A stretch of 64,000 bases of DNA from UBA1479 sp963976055 (lineage in GTDB: Bacteria > Pseudomonadota > Alphaproteobacteria > Rhodospirillales > Casp-alpha2). The stretch is taken from positions 1-64,000 of the forward strand of contig CAXBJB010000011.1 in NCBI GenBank assembly GCA_963976055.1. The letters run 5' to 3'. The translations under genes were made by a program, and so were the position numbers. Positions 24,222-33,627 of this stretch are shown here, piece after piece. The stretch's first letter is position 1, and each line of letters begins with the position of its first letter. The notes beneath the pieces are model-generated. The model saw only the letters and a program-made list of their open reading frames with translations. It ran no database searches and was not told where the DNA came from.

Positions 24222-25498
24222 TGCTCCGCCCGCGCGTTCCACCCATGCCCGCACCTAATCCCCCCCTGACGCTGAAACATCGGGTCAAGTCAGCCCTGGC
24301 GTTCGTCCTCGGACACGCGGCAGCAGCGCTGCTCGCCGCCGCCGGGCGCCTGTGGCGGCTGCGCGTCTGGCACCTGCGCGACGACCGGATCGGCCATCTG
24401 GTCGGCGACACGGATCTCTTTCTCCGCCGCCGCGAGCTGGGCGAGATCGAGCCGGGCATTCGCATCCTCGGATTTTCGGGGAAACCCTGCAACGCGGCCA
24501 TCGTCAACGTCTTCGCGCGGCAGTTCCGCATCCTGCGCGGCCCCGTCGTCAGCTGGCTGTACCGCCTGGTCGAACCCTATCTAGAACGCACCGGGTTCGT
24601 GATCGCCAGCACGACCCGGACGACCGAATACCGAGAGTTCGCCGCGACCCTCCCGCTGCTGAGACTGACCCCGGAAGAAGAGGCGAGGGGCCGCGCCGAG
24701 CTAGCGAAAATGGGCATCGGCGAGAACGACTGGTGGGTCTGCTTCCACGCGCGCGACGCCGAATACCTGGGCGAACAGCGCGGCGCCCGCTTCGCCTATC
24801 ACAGCTTCCGCAACCACGACATCGCCAATATGGTGCCGGCCATGGAGTTCATCGCCGCCAACGGCGGCTTCGCCATCCGCCTGGGCTCGGCTGTGGAGCG
24901 CCACCTCGCGGTCGCGGACAATCCGCGGATCATCGATTATGCGGCGGGCCTACGCTCGGACTTCATGGACCTCTACCTTCCCGCCAGGTGCCGCTTTTTC
25001 GTTGGCAGCACATCGGGCCTGTTCCACATCGCAAAGGCATTCGGCGTGCCCTACCTGATGACCAACCTGATCGGCTACACCCATATGTCGCCGCAGCCGA
25101 ATTCCCTGTTCGTGCCGAAGCGCGTGTTCGGCCGGAACGGCGCCGCCCTGGACTTCGACGAATGCGCCGCGCGCGGCATGTTCGACCCGACCGCGTCGCT
25201 GTCCTACTTCCAGGGCAGCCGGTTCGCCGACGCAGGGATCGAGGTTGTCGAGAACTCCGCCGAGGAAATACTGGACGCGATCGAGGACATGATGGACCTT
25301 GTCGCCGGCCGCCCGGTCGACCCGGACGTGGCGGCCAAGCAGCGACTGTTCAAGGAGCGCTATTACGCGCAATCGGCCGACCGGCACGACGCAGGCAGCC
25401 TGGCGCCGTCCTTCATCCGTCGCCATTGGGCGGATCTGGGCCCGGCGACCATCCCGACACACCGGACTGCGGCGCCGACCGCCGGAGGCCGCACCTGA
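24221..25498 (+). CDS. TIGR04372-family glycosyltransferase
   Basis: This 425-residue protein starts at ATG 24221, overlapping the FkbM stop. The segments RDDRIGHLVGDTDLFLRR, WVCFHARDAEYL, YHSFRNHDIANMVPAMEFIA and FVGSTSGLFHIAKAFGVPYL are characteristic of the TIGR04372 putative glycosyltransferases, which occur in the same sporadic carbohydrate clusters as the LIC12192 family. A hydrophobic, basic N-terminus (residues 15-50) suggests membrane association. The acceptor and donor are unknown. The open frame runs on upstream of 24221 but there it only overlaps the FkbM gene. Confidence 0.8.
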   Translation: MLRPRVPPMPAPNPPLTLKHRVKSALAFVLGHAAAALLAAAGRLWRLRVWHLRDDRIGHLVGDTDLFLRRRELGEIEPGIRILGFSGKPCNAAIVNVFARQFRILRGPVVSWLYRLVEPYLERTGFVIASTTRTTEYREFAATLPLLRLTPEEEARGRAELAKMGIGENDWWVCFHARDAEYLGEQRGARFAYHSFRNHDIANMVPAMEFIAANGGFAIRLGSAVERHLAVADNPRIIDYAAGLRSDFMDLYLPARCRFFVGSTSGLFHIAKAFGVPYLMTNLIGYTHMSPQPNSLFVPKRVFGRNGAALDFDECAARGMFDPTASLSYFQGSRFADAGIEVVENSAEEILDAIEDMMDLVAGRPVDPDVAAKQRLFKERYYAQSADRHDAGSLAPSFIRRHWADLGPATIPTHRTAAPTAGGRT

Positions 25499-26391
25499 TG
25501 GCTGGCCGCCGCTGGTTGGTGACCGGGGCGAGCGGCCAGCTCGGCCGCCACCTTTGCGCCCGGCTCCGCGACAACGGCGACCAGGTCACCGGACTGCGCA
25601 ACAGCCATCCGGTCGACCTCGAGGGCGTGACCGACCTGGCCTGCGACCTGATGGACCTGGACCAGGTCAGCAGCGCGTTCCGGGCGCAAACGCCCGACGT
25701 GGTCGTTCACGCGGCCGGCCTGACCAACGTCGACCTTTGCGAATTTAACGAGGACTTGGCGCATCACCTACATACGCGCGTGGCCGGGCACCTGGCCGGA
25801 CTGGCCGCCGCTTCGGGCGCGCGCATGATCTACGTTTCCACCGACCACCTGTGGCGGGGAGAGCGCGCGCTAACCGACGAGACCGTGGCGCCGCAGCCGC
25901 TCAACGCCTATGCGCGCACCAAGGCCGAGGGTGAGACGGCGACATTGACGGCAATGGCCGACGCGCTTGTTCTCAGGACCAACTTCGTCGGCCCCGGGAA
26001 CCCGTGGAAGCCGTCGTTCCTGGATTGGGCCGACGGCGGCCTGCGCGCGGGCCGGCCCCTCAACGCGTTCACCGACGTGTACTTCACGCCACTGCCCGTG
26101 CAGACTCTCTGCTCGACCATCGCGGAACTGGTTGAATGCGGCGCCACGGGGGTGTTTAACGTGGCCGGCCGGGAGCGGATATCAAAGCACGACTTCGTCG
26201 TCGCCTATGCCCGGTCGCGCTGCCTGGCGCTGTCGCTGATCCGGCCCGCATCCATCGAACAGGCCGGCCTGACGGCGCGGCGGCCGCAGGACATGTCGCT
26301 GTCGGTGGAAAAAATATCAGCTACCCTTGGCCATCCCATGCCGGACATCCGGGAGTGCCTGGAGATACTGGCGTCTTCACCCACGCCGTAG
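25498..26391 (+). CDS. RmlD-like sugar reductase/epimerase (SDR)
   Basis: This 297-residue protein starts at ATG 25498 in a TGATG overlap. It has VTGASGQLGRHLCARL at the N-terminus, DVVVHAAGLTNVDLCE, YVSTDHLWRGE and the catalytic AYARTK, all RmlD family features. It is probably an NAD(P)H-dependent reductase of a keto-deoxy sugar nucleotide. It is the last gene before the Pse module, separated by 48 bases that hold only a purine-rich ribosome site for the next gene. Confidence 0.78.
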   Translation: MAGRRWLVTGASGQLGRHLCARLRDNGDQVTGLRNSHPVDLEGVTDLACDLMDLDQVSSAFRAQTPDVVVHAAGLTNVDLCEFNEDLAHHLHTRVAGHLAGLAAASGARMIYVSTDHLWRGERALTDETVAPQPLNAYARTKAEGETATLTAMADALVLRTNFVGPGNPWKPSFLDWADGGLRAGRPLNAFTDVYFTPLPVQTLCSTIAELVECGATGVFNVAGRERISKHDFVVAYARSRCLALSLIRPASIEQAGLTARRPQDMSLSVEKISATLGHPMPDIRECLEILASSPTP

Positions 26392-26439
26392 GACGCGATG
26401 GTGTCCGTCATCTGAGTTTAAGAAAAGAGGCAGAGTTTC

Positions 26440-27447
26440 GTGGACAACAATTTCGACTTCAAATCCAAATCGATTCTGGTGACTGGCGGCACCGGATCGT
26501 TCGGCAAGACCTTCGTGCGCCAGTTACTCGAACACAATCCGCCCGCGCGGCTGATCGTATATTCCCGTGACGAGCTCAAGCAGTACGAGATGGCGAACGA
26601 GATCAACCATCCCAACCTGCGCTACTTCATCGGCGACGTGCGCGACGAGCAAAGGCTCGAGCGCGCCCTGCAGGGCGTCGAAATGGTCGTCCACGCCGCC
26701 GCGCTGAAGCAGGTGCCGGCGGCCGAATATAACCCCATGGAATGCATCAAGACGAACGTCCTGGGCGCCGAGAACATCATCAACGCCTGCCTCAACCAGG
26801 GCGTGAAGAAGGTTGTCGCCCTGTCCACGGACAAGGCGGTCAACCCGATCAACCTTTACGGCGCGACTAAGCTGTGTTCGGACAAGCTGTTCGTCGCGGC
26901 CAACCATCTGGGCACCGCCGACGGCACGCGGTTCTCGGTCGTGCGCTACGGCAACGTCGTCGGCTCCCGCGGCAGCGTGATCCCGTTTTTCAAGGAGCGC
27001 CGCGCGACCGGCGTCCTGCCGATCACCGACCTGCGCATGACGCGGTTCTGGATCACCCTGCAGGAAGGCGCCGACTTCGTCGCGCGCTGCATGAAGATTA
27101 TGATCGGCGGGGAAATTTTCATCCCCAAGATTCCGTCCATGAAGATCACCGATCTAGCGAGCGCCATCGGGCCGGAATGTAAACAGGAGGTCATCGGCAT
27201 CCGCCCCGGCGAGAAGCTGCATGAAATCATGATTCCCGCCGACGAAGCCCGCCACACGCTGGAGTTCGACGACTTCTATATGATCTATCCGAATTCCGCC
27301 CATTGGGGGTACGACCGCTCGTCCCTTTACGACGGCCTGGTCGGCCAGCCGGTCGCCGAGGACTTTTCCTATACCAGCGACGGCAACACGGACTGGATCG
27401 GCCCGGATCGCCTGTCACCGATCATCGACCAGACCCCGGACTGCTAG
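26440..27447 (+). CDS. pseB: UDP-GlcNAc 4,6-dehydratase (inverting), PseB
   Basis: This 335-residue SDR matches PseB/FlaA1: VTGGTGSFGKTFVRQLL at the N-terminus, YSRDELKQYEM, AALKQVPAAEYNPMECIKTN and STDKAVNPINLYGATK, with the catalytic YGATK. PseB makes UDP-2-acetamido-2,6-dideoxy-beta-L-arabino-4-hexulose, the first step to pseudaminic acid. The start is GTG 26440 after AGAGGCAGAG. The next gene encodes the PseC aminotransferase, which confirms the pathway. It has no N-terminal membrane helices, unlike WbpM or CapD. Confidence 0.93.
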   Translation: MDNNFDFKSKSILVTGGTGSFGKTFVRQLLEHNPPARLIVYSRDELKQYEMANEINHPNLRYFIGDVRDEQRLERALQGVEMVVHAAALKQVPAAEYNPMECIKTNVLGAENIINACLNQGVKKVVALSTDKAVNPINLYGATKLCSDKLFVAANHLGTADGTRFSVVRYGNVVGSRGSVIPFFKERRATGVLPITDLRMTRFWITLQEGADFVARCMKIMIGGEIFIPKIPSMKITDLASAIGPECKQEVIGIRPGEKLHEIMIPADEARHTLEFDDFYMIYPNSAHWGYDRSSLYDGLVGQPVAEDFSYTSDGNTDWIGPDRLSPIIDQTPDC

Positions 27448-27450
27448 AAC

Positions 27451-28656
27451 GTGAACCGCCCGCCCATGGACCGGCCACTCAACTACGGCCGCCACCTGAT
27501 CGAAGACGATGACATCCGCAACGTCGTCGATGTGCTCGAGAGCGCGTTGATCACGCAGGGGCCCGTGGTCGAACGTTTCGAGCGGATCTTCGCCGAACGG
27601 GTCGGCGCCCGCCACGCGGTCGCGGTCAGCAGCGGGACAGCGGCCTTGCACGTTGCCTGCCTGGCCGCCGGCCTGGACGCCGACGGATACGCGCTGACCT
27701 CGCCGATCACGTTCTCGGCGACGGCCAACGCTGTCGTCTACTGCAGCGCCGAGGTCGGCCTTGCCGACATCAATGCAGGCAGTCTCGGGCTCGATCCCGC
27801 GGCCGTGGCCCGTGCGAAGACGCCGCGCGGGCGGCTCGACGCCCTGCTGCCGGTTCATCTCGCGGGATTGGCCGACGACATGGGGCCGCTGCGCACCGCA
27901 GCCGCCCAATCGGTCATCATCGAGGATGCTTCGCACGCGCTGGGCGGCGTCTATCCTTCGGGCCGCCCCGTCGGCTGCGGCGAGGCGTCGGACATGACGG
28001 TGTTCTCCTTCCACCCGGTGAAGCCTATCACCTCAGGCGAAGGAGGCATGGTCGCAACCAACGACGACGGCCTGGCGCAACGCCTGCGCCTTTTGCGCAA
28101 CCACGGCATCGAACGGGACCCCGCCAACTTCCTCGACCCAGCCCAGGCCCGCCCCGACGGCGCAGCCGTCGCCCCCTGGTATCAGGAACAGCAACTGCTC
28201 GGCTTCAACTACCGCATGTCCGACATTCATGCCGCGTTGGGCCTGTCGCAGCTGGGCAAACTCGACCGGTTCCTGGCGCGGCGCCGCGAAATCGCCGCCC
28301 GCTACGATGCCGCCTTCGCCGACGTCCCGGGCCTCGCGATCTATCAGGCGGGGGCCGACAGCAGGGCGCGCTCGGCCCTGCATCTCTACGTGCTGGGTTT
28401 CGACTTCGCCGAGCTGGGCACGACGCGGACCGAACTCATGCTGCGGCTCAAGGAACAGGGCATCGGCAGCCAGGTCCACTACCTGCCGATCTACCGCCAT
28501 CCCTACTACCGCGCGCGCCTGGGCGACGTCAGCGCTCGCTTCCCGGCGGCCGAAGAATATTACGCCAGAAGTCTCAGCATCCCCTTCTTTCATGGCATGC
28601 GAGACAACGAGGTCGAACGTGTGGTATCGGCCGTCACGGAGACCTGCGGTGGCTGA
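27451..28656 (+). CDS. pseC: UDP-4-keto-sugar aminotransferase, PseC
   Basis: This protein of about 401 residues is a DegT/DnrJ-type PLP aminotransferase. FSFHPVKPITSGEGG carries the Schiff-base lysine at about residue 191 and is almost diagnostic of PseC, as are VSSGTAALHVACLA near 50-63 and YGRHLIEDDDI at the N-terminus. It transfers an amino group to C4 of the PseB product. It starts at GTG 27451 (ATG 27466 is possible), four bases after pseB. Its end overlaps the aldo/keto reductase gene by eight bases. Confidence 0.92.
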   Translation: MNRPPMDRPLNYGRHLIEDDDIRNVVDVLESALITQGPVVERFERIFAERVGARHAVAVSSGTAALHVACLAAGLDADGYALTSPITFSATANAVVYCSAEVGLADINAGSLGLDPAAVARAKTPRGRLDALLPVHLAGLADDMGPLRTAAAQSVIIEDASHALGGVYPSGRPVGCGEASDMTVFSFHPVKPITSGEGGMVATNDDGLAQRLRLLRNHGIERDPANFLDPAQARPDGAAVAPWYQEQQLLGFNYRMSDIHAALGLSQLGKLDRFLARRREIAARYDAAFADVPGLAIYQAGADSRARSALHLYVLGFDFAELGTTRTELMLRLKEQGIGSQVHYLPIYRHPYYRARLGDVSARFPAAEEYYARSLSIPFFHGMRDNEVERVVSAVTETCGG

Positions 28657-29590
28657 CCCCGTGCCGGCCCGTCTCGGCCTGGGCACGGCCCAACTCGGTT
28701 CCGACTACGGCGTCGCCAACCAGGGCAGCGGCCGGGGAGAGTCCGCCGCCGAGGCGCTGCTGCGGACGGCGGGGCGGGGCGGCGTCGGCTTCCTCGACAC
28801 CGCGCCGGGCTACGGCCCCAGCGAAGACCTGGTCGGCCGCCTGCGGCCCCGCGACTGGCCCGTGCGCATCGTCACCAAGACGCCGGTTTTCAGCGCCGAC
28901 CGCCTGACACGCGACGACGGACGCCGCCTGATCAAAGTCGCCGAGCAGTCCTGCGCGCGTCTCGGGATGTCGTCGGTTCACGGCCTGCTGGTGCATCACG
29001 GGACCAACCTGCTGAAGCCCGGGTTCGAGCACTTGGTGGACGCCCTGGCGGAGGTCAAGGCGCGCGGACTGGCCCGAAATGTGGGATATTCGGCCTACGC
29101 CCCCCGGGAGGTCGAGGAGATCGCCCGGCATTTTACTCCGGACATCGTGCAGCTTCCGCTCAACCTTCTCGACCAGAGGATTCTCCGCTCGGGAACGCTC
29201 GCCGCCCTGGGCCGCGCCGGCGTCGAGGTCCACGTGCGTTCGGTCATGCTGCAAGGACTTCTGGCCATGGACATCGTCCGTCTTCCCGAATTCTTCGCCG
29301 CCGTGCAGGGCCATCTCGGCGCGCTGCACGGCTGGCTCGACGACCAGGGCGTGGGCATTCTCGAGGCCTGCCTCGGGTTCGTCCTGGGCCAGGCCGGCGT
29401 CAGCGCCGCGATCATCGGCGGTGACGACGCCGCACAGTTCGAAAGCACCCTTGCCGCGGCGGCCGACGGCCGCGCGCGGGCGCTCGACTACGGCCAGTGG
29501 GCGATTTCTGATGAACGGATTCTGAACCCCTCGGCCTGGCCGTCGAAAGAGGCTCTGAACCTGGATCAACCCTTAAAAGAGGCTCGATAA
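28649..29590 (+). CDS. Aldo/keto reductase in Pse module
   Basis: This 313-residue TIM-barrel oxidoreductase begins at GTG 28649, overlapping pseC by eight bases. LGLGTAQLGSDYGVAN, FLDTAPGYGPSED (with the catalytic Asp and Tyr), VTKTP with the lysine, and LVHHGTN with the His follow the aldo/keto reductase order. Such a gene often lies between pseC and pseG in flagellin-glycosylation loci, but it is not part of the textbook pathway. It could reduce a keto group in a side branch of the nonulosonate, as inferred from position only. Confidence 0.83.
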   Translation: MADPVPARLGLGTAQLGSDYGVANQGSGRGESAAEALLRTAGRGGVGFLDTAPGYGPSEDLVGRLRPRDWPVRIVTKTPVFSADRLTRDDGRRLIKVAEQSCARLGMSSVHGLLVHHGTNLLKPGFEHLVDALAEVKARGLARNVGYSAYAPREVEEIARHFTPDIVQLPLNLLDQRILRSGTLAALGRAGVEVHVRSVMLQGLLAMDIVRLPEFFAAVQGHLGALHGWLDDQGVGILEACLGFVLGQAGVSAAIIGGDDAAQFESTLAAAADGRARALDYGQWAISDERILNPSAWPSKEALNLDQPLKEAR

Positions 29591-29593
29591 TCC

Positions 29594-30874
29594 GTGCAGT
29601 TCACGCAATCGAAATCCCTGCTTGCACGCGCCTACAACGTCATACCCTCGGCGACCCAGACCTTCTCCAAGGGGCCAACCCAATGGCCGGCTACCTGCGC
29701 GCCCAACTATCTCGTCCGCGGCGAGGGTGCCTGGGTATGGGACGCCGACGGGAACAAGTTTCTCGACTACCTGATGGCGCTGGGTCCGATCATCCTGGGC
29801 TACAACGACCCGGCCGTGAACGACGCGATCACGCGCCAGCTCAAGGACGGAATCGTGTTCAGTCAGATGCATCCGCTGGAGGTCGAGGTCGCCGAGATGC
29901 TGACCGAGATCATTCCCTGCGCCGAGGCCGTGCGCTTCGGCAAGAACGGATCCGACGCGACGACGGCGGCGGTCCGCGTGTCTCGCGCCTTCACCGGCCG
30001 CGACCGCGTTGCGGTCTGTGGATACCACGGCTGGCACGACTGGTACATCGCGACGACGACACGCGACATCGGCGTGCCTGACGCGGTCAAGAAGCTGACC
30101 CATACGTTCGCCTACAACGACGTCGAAGCCCTCGACGCTCTGTTCAAGGCGCACCCGGGCGAGTTCGCCGCGGTGGTCATGGAGCCCATGGGCGTGGAGA
30201 CGCCAAAAGAAGGATACCTGCAGGCGGTCCGCGACCTTTGCAGCCGGGAAGGTTGCGTCCTGGTGTTCGATGAGATCGTCACCGGGTTCCGCTTCGCGCT
30301 CGGCGGCGCGCAGGAAATGTTCGGCGTCACGCCGGACCTCGCCTGTTTCGGAAAAGCGATGGCCAACGGCATGCCGCTGTCAGCGGTGGTCGGACGCAAG
30401 GACGTCATGGCCGTGTTCGACGACATTTTCTTTTCCGGCACGTTCGGCGGCGAGACGTTGTCTCTGGCGGCCTGCAAGGCGACCATCGAAGCGCTCCGCG
30501 ACAACGACGGGCTCGGCAAGATCGCCCGCTTCAGCGACGACATGGCGACCGGCTTCAAGGACCTGATCCGTGCGCATGGACTGGAATCGGAGGTCGTGTT
30601 CCTGGGCCTGCCGGTGCGCTCTGCCGTAGCCTTCCCCGGCGTTGACCAGGAAGAGGCGCTGATCCGGAGAACCTTCCTGATGCAGCGCTGCGTGGCGCGC
30701 GGCCTGCTTTATTTCTGCAGCCACGTGCCCTGCGCCGCCCATGGCCCCGACGAGCTATCGTTCACCCTTGATGTCATGGACAAAGCCTTGGGCGACATGG
30801 CGGCTGCGCTTGACGGCGGCCTGGCGGGAAAATTCGAAGGTCCGCCGGTGCAGGCGATCTTCCGCAAGCAGTGA
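29594..30874 (+). CDS. Class III aminotransferase (glutamate-1-semialdehyde aminomutase-like)
   Basis: This 426-residue PLP enzyme has FDEIVTGFRFALGGAQEMFG and ACFGKAMANGMPLSAVVGR, with the Schiff-base lysine at about residue 254, following the hemL-like pattern. The start is GTG 29594. It is placed between the aldo/keto reductase and pseG, so it is likely to aminate a sugar or attach nitrogen to a nonulosonate precursor rather than serve heme synthesis. It ends in a GTGATG overlap with pseG. Confidence 0.83.
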   Translation: MQFTQSKSLLARAYNVIPSATQTFSKGPTQWPATCAPNYLVRGEGAWVWDADGNKFLDYLMALGPIILGYNDPAVNDAITRQLKDGIVFSQMHPLEVEVAEMLTEIIPCAEAVRFGKNGSDATTAAVRVSRAFTGRDRVAVCGYHGWHDWYIATTTRDIGVPDAVKKLTHTFAYNDVEALDALFKAHPGEFAAVVMEPMGVETPKEGYLQAVRDLCSREGCVLVFDEIVTGFRFALGGAQEMFGVTPDLACFGKAMANGMPLSAVVGRKDVMAVFDDIFFSGTFGGETLSLAACKATIEALRDNDGLGKIARFSDDMATGFKDLIRAHGLESEVVFLGLPVRSAVAFPGVDQEEALIRRTFLMQRCVARGLLYFCSHVPCAAHGPDELSFTLDVMDKALGDMAAALDGGLAGKFEGPPVQAIFRKQ

Positions 30875-31917
30875 TGGCGAGGCCGATCCGCTTCGGCTTT
30901 CGCACGGATTCCGGCGGCGACTACGGTCTCGGTCATTTCGTTCGCTGCCGCCGCCTGGCCCAAGAGGCGATCAGCCGCGGCCACGCGGTCACTTTCTGGG
31001 TCAGCCGCTGCCACAACGACGGCCTGGCTGTGCTGGCGGCGGAGGGCATTCCGGTGGGCCACCTCAAAACGCCATTCGCGCCGCTGCTCGCCGACGCGGA
31101 TATCGACTGCCTGATCGTCGACGACCTGCACCGAGACTGCCTCGCGGACATAGGCCGGTTTTCGCGGAGCCTTGCCGGTTTCAGGTCGCTGACCCGGGTC
31201 GTGCTGATCGACGGTGGCGGGCGCCACGCCGTTCGCGATCGGCTGCCGAAGGATGCCTTCGACCTTGCGCTCGCGCCCTACGCGGGCGAGACGCCTGGAC
31301 CGCGCGCCCTTGTCGGCGCCGCCTATTGCGTGCTCGACCGTGAATACGAAAACCTTCCGCGCCGGACCTGCGCGGGCAAGGCGGCGAATGTTCTGGTCAC
31401 CTGTGGCGGTACGGACCCGTTCGGCCTGACCGAGGAGGTTCTGGCAGCGCTGGACGACATGGCGGGCGGACCGCTCGACATCCGCGTCGCCGTCGGCGCC
31501 GGCTTCACCGGCGCGGTGAGGGAAGGGATCGCCACCGCCTGCCGCCGCTCTCGGCACGTGGTCGCGCTGATCGACGCCCCGGCCAGTCTGGCCAATCACA
31601 TGGCCCGGGCAGACGTCGCAGTGGCGACCAGCGGCCTAACCAAGTATGAGCTCGCGGCCTGCGGGCTGCCGTCCCTTCTGGTCTCCATCGACGAGGACCA
31701 CCGGGACATCAACAAAGCCTTCCTCGCGGAAGGCACGGCCTGGGACGGCGGCGTCGCAGGCCAAATCGACCGCCGGGCGTTGGCCCGGCAACTGAACGAC
31801 CTGATCGCCGACCGGTCCCTGCGCCAGGAGATGGCGGACCGGGGCCAGTCGCTGGTGGACGGCCGCGGCTGTCGCCGAATCTTTGATGAACTGGAGGCCC
31901 GAATTGACCCTCGCTAA
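30874..31917 (+). CDS. pseG: UDP-sugar hydrolase PseG
   Basis: This 347-residue protein has the PseG features: RTDSGGDYGLGHFVRCRRLA at the N-terminus, LIVDDLHRD, VLVTCGGTDPFGLTEEVL and VATSGLTKYELAACGLPSLL. PseG removes UDP from UDP-2,4-diacetamido-2,4,6-trideoxy-beta-L-altropyranose. ATG 30874 overlaps the preceding stop; GTG 30871 is alternative. The N-acetylated substrate requires a PseH-type acetyltransferase, which is probably the GNAT at 36648. Confidence 0.88.
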   Translation: MARPIRFGFRTDSGGDYGLGHFVRCRRLAQEAISRGHAVTFWVSRCHNDGLAVLAAEGIPVGHLKTPFAPLLADADIDCLIVDDLHRDCLADIGRFSRSLAGFRSLTRVVLIDGGGRHAVRDRLPKDAFDLALAPYAGETPGPRALVGAAYCVLDREYENLPRRTCAGKAANVLVTCGGTDPFGLTEEVLAALDDMAGGPLDIRVAVGAGFTGAVREGIATACRRSRHVVALIDAPASLANHMARADVAVATSGLTKYELAACGLPSLLVSIDEDHRDINKAFLAEGTAWDGGVAGQIDRRALARQLNDLIADRSLRQEMADRGQSLVDGRGCRRIFDELEARIDPR

Positions 31918-32926
31918 CCGCTTCGAAATCGCCGGCGTCGCTGTCGGTTGCAGTGCTTCACCGTACGTGATCGCCGAGGCCGGATCCAACTTCAACCAGT
32001 CTATGGATACGGCCAAGGAACTGATCGACGTCGCCGCCCAGGCCAAGGCTGACGCGGTGAAGTTTCAGCTGTTCCGTGCCGACGTCCTTTATCCTGGCGG
32101 AGGCGAGATGTTCGATCTGTTCAAATCTGTCGAGCTCAACGCCGCCTGGGTCCCCGACCTTGCCGACTACGCGCGCTCCCGCAAGGTCGCGTTCATGGCC
32201 TCCGCCTTCGACGCGGAATCCGTCAAGGTGCTGGAGCGCGTCGGCGTTCCCGCCATGAAGGTGGCGTCCTCGGAAACGACCAACCTTCCACTGTTGATCG
32301 AGATGGCCAGGCTCGGTCGGCCGATGCTGCTGTCGACCGGAATGTGCGACATGATCGACGTTGAGACCGCGGTCGACATCTGTCGGGGACTAGGCAACAC
32401 GAACGTTGCCCTCATGCAATGCGTGGCCGAGTATCCGCTGCCTGTCGAGGGCGCCGACCTCAGGGTGCTGGACACATTCGCCCGCCGCTTCGCCTGCCCC
32501 GTCGGATTTTCCGACCACACCCTGGGCCTGACCGCCGCGCTCGCGGCGGTCGGCCTCGGCGCGACCGTGTTCGAAAAGCACTTCACCCTGGACAAGAAGG
32601 CCGAAGGCCCCGACCACTTCTACGCCCTGGAGCCCGACGACCTGACCGGCTACGTCGCTGGCATCAAGGAAGCCTATGCGGCCCTCGGCTCGGCGGAGAA
32701 GAAGATGTCAGCCTCGGAGCGCAAGCACGGCCGGCGCGAGGGACTGTATGCCGCGCGCGCGATTTCGGCGGGTCAGCGGATCACCGCCGAGGACGTTGCC
32801 GTCAAGCGGCCCGCCCAGGGCATCCGCGGACGCTACGCCCAGGCCATCGTCGGGCTGACCGCCGCGCGCGACGTGGCGCAGGACGCGCCCATCGACTGGC
32901 CGGACCTTCGCGGAGACGCTTCGTGA
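31904..32926 (+). CDS. pseI: NeuB-family nonulosonate synthase (PseI-type)
   Basis: This protein of about 340 residues condenses phosphoenolpyruvate with a deoxy amino sugar. It has YVIAEAGSNFNQ, AVKFQLFRADVLYPGG, KVASSETTNLPLL, CVAEYPLP, GFSDHTLGLTAAL and EKHFTLDKKAEGPDHF of the NeuB family, and a C-terminal SAF domain (ARAISAGQRITAEDVAVKRP). The best start is TTG 31904, seven bases after GGAGG and overlapping pseG; ATG 31883 lies further back. The sequence differs enough from Campylobacter PseI that the exact nonulosonate product is open. Confidence 0.85.
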   Translation: MTLANRFEIAGVAVGCSASPYVIAEAGSNFNQSMDTAKELIDVAAQAKADAVKFQLFRADVLYPGGGEMFDLFKSVELNAAWVPDLADYARSRKVAFMASAFDAESVKVLERVGVPAMKVASSETTNLPLLIEMARLGRPMLLSTGMCDMIDVETAVDICRGLGNTNVALMQCVAEYPLPVEGADLRVLDTFARRFACPVGFSDHTLGLTAALAAVGLGATVFEKHFTLDKKAEGPDHFYALEPDDLTGYVAGIKEAYAALGSAEKKMSASERKHGRREGLYAARAISAGQRITAEDVAVKRPAQGIRGRYAQAIVGLTAARDVAQDAPIDWPDLRGDAS

Positions 32927-33627
32927 GCGATACCGGTGACCGTACGCCGCCGACCGCCCAGGCGAAGGAGTGGCGCGATTTCCATGAAACGAAGGCGCGG
33001 ACCAACCATCCGAAGTGGCCGAACGAGGCTATGGTCAAGGTGTTGTTCGGAAGTTACGCGTCCGAGCCGCCGAGCCCCGGCGCCGACTGGCACGTGCTCG
33101 ACGTGGGTTGCGGGTTCGCCAACAACCTGCTGCCGTTCCTCGACCTGGGGTGCGCCTGCAGTGGTGTCGAAGTCGACACCGTGATCGCTGAGCTTGCCCA
33201 GGGCATCATCCGCGAGCGCGGCTTCACCGCCGACATCCGCGCGGGCGACAACACGCACCTACCGTTCGGCGACGGGGAGTTCGATCTGCTGCTGTCGGTC
33301 AACACCATCCATTACCAGGGCACGCGCGAGGAAATGCGACGCGCGCTGGCGGAATTCAGACGAATGTTGCGTCCGGGCGGCTGGGCCTACCTGTCGACCG
33401 TCGGGCCCGACCACACGATTCGCCGGCGCGCTGCCGACCTAGGCGACGGATGCTTTCGCATCCAGAACTTCGATTTCCGCGACGGCCAACAGTTCTTCTT
33501 CTTCGACGACCGGACCGAGTTCGAACGCGAGCTCGGGTCCGTCTTCGCCTCGGTCGAAGTGGGCCGCGTGACGGAAGACCTGATGACCCTTCCCCTCGAT
33601 TTCCTCGTCGCATTGGTGCGCGCATGA
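32923..33627 (+). CDS. Class I SAM-dependent methyltransferase in Pse module
   Basis: This 234-residue protein starts at GTG 32923, overlapping pseI in a GTGA. VLDVGCGFANNLLPFLDLGC, GVEVDTVI and FDLLLSVNTIHYQG are the class I motifs. The N-terminal EWRDFHETKARTNHPKWPNEAMVK is shared with other methyltransferases seen beside nonulosonate genes. It probably methylates a hydroxyl or amino group on the nonulosonate or its precursor. The frame is open upstream but only as a shadow of pseI. Confidence 0.78.
   Translation: MSDTGDRTPPTAQAKEWRDFHETKARTNHPKWPNEAMVKVLFGSYASEPPSPGADWHVLDVGCGFANNLLPFLDLGCACSGVEVDTVIAELAQGIIRERGFTADIRAGDNTHLPFGDGEFDLLLSVNTIHYQGTREEMRRALAEFRRMLRPGGWAYLSTVGPDHTIRRRAADLGDGCFRIQNFDFRDGQQFFFFDDRTEFERELGSVFASVEVGRVTEDLMTLPLDFLVALVRA

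Noticed and set aside
24352..25498. Upstream extension of the SDR frame back to 24352, which would add 382 codons
   Set aside because: The extension only overlaps the TIGR04372-type gene in another frame; the recognisable SDR begins at ATG 25498, in a TGATG overlap.
29594..30874. Calling this gene hemL
   Set aside because: The class III fold fits, but it is inside a nonulosonate operon between pseC and pseG, so heme synthesis is unlikely to be its role.
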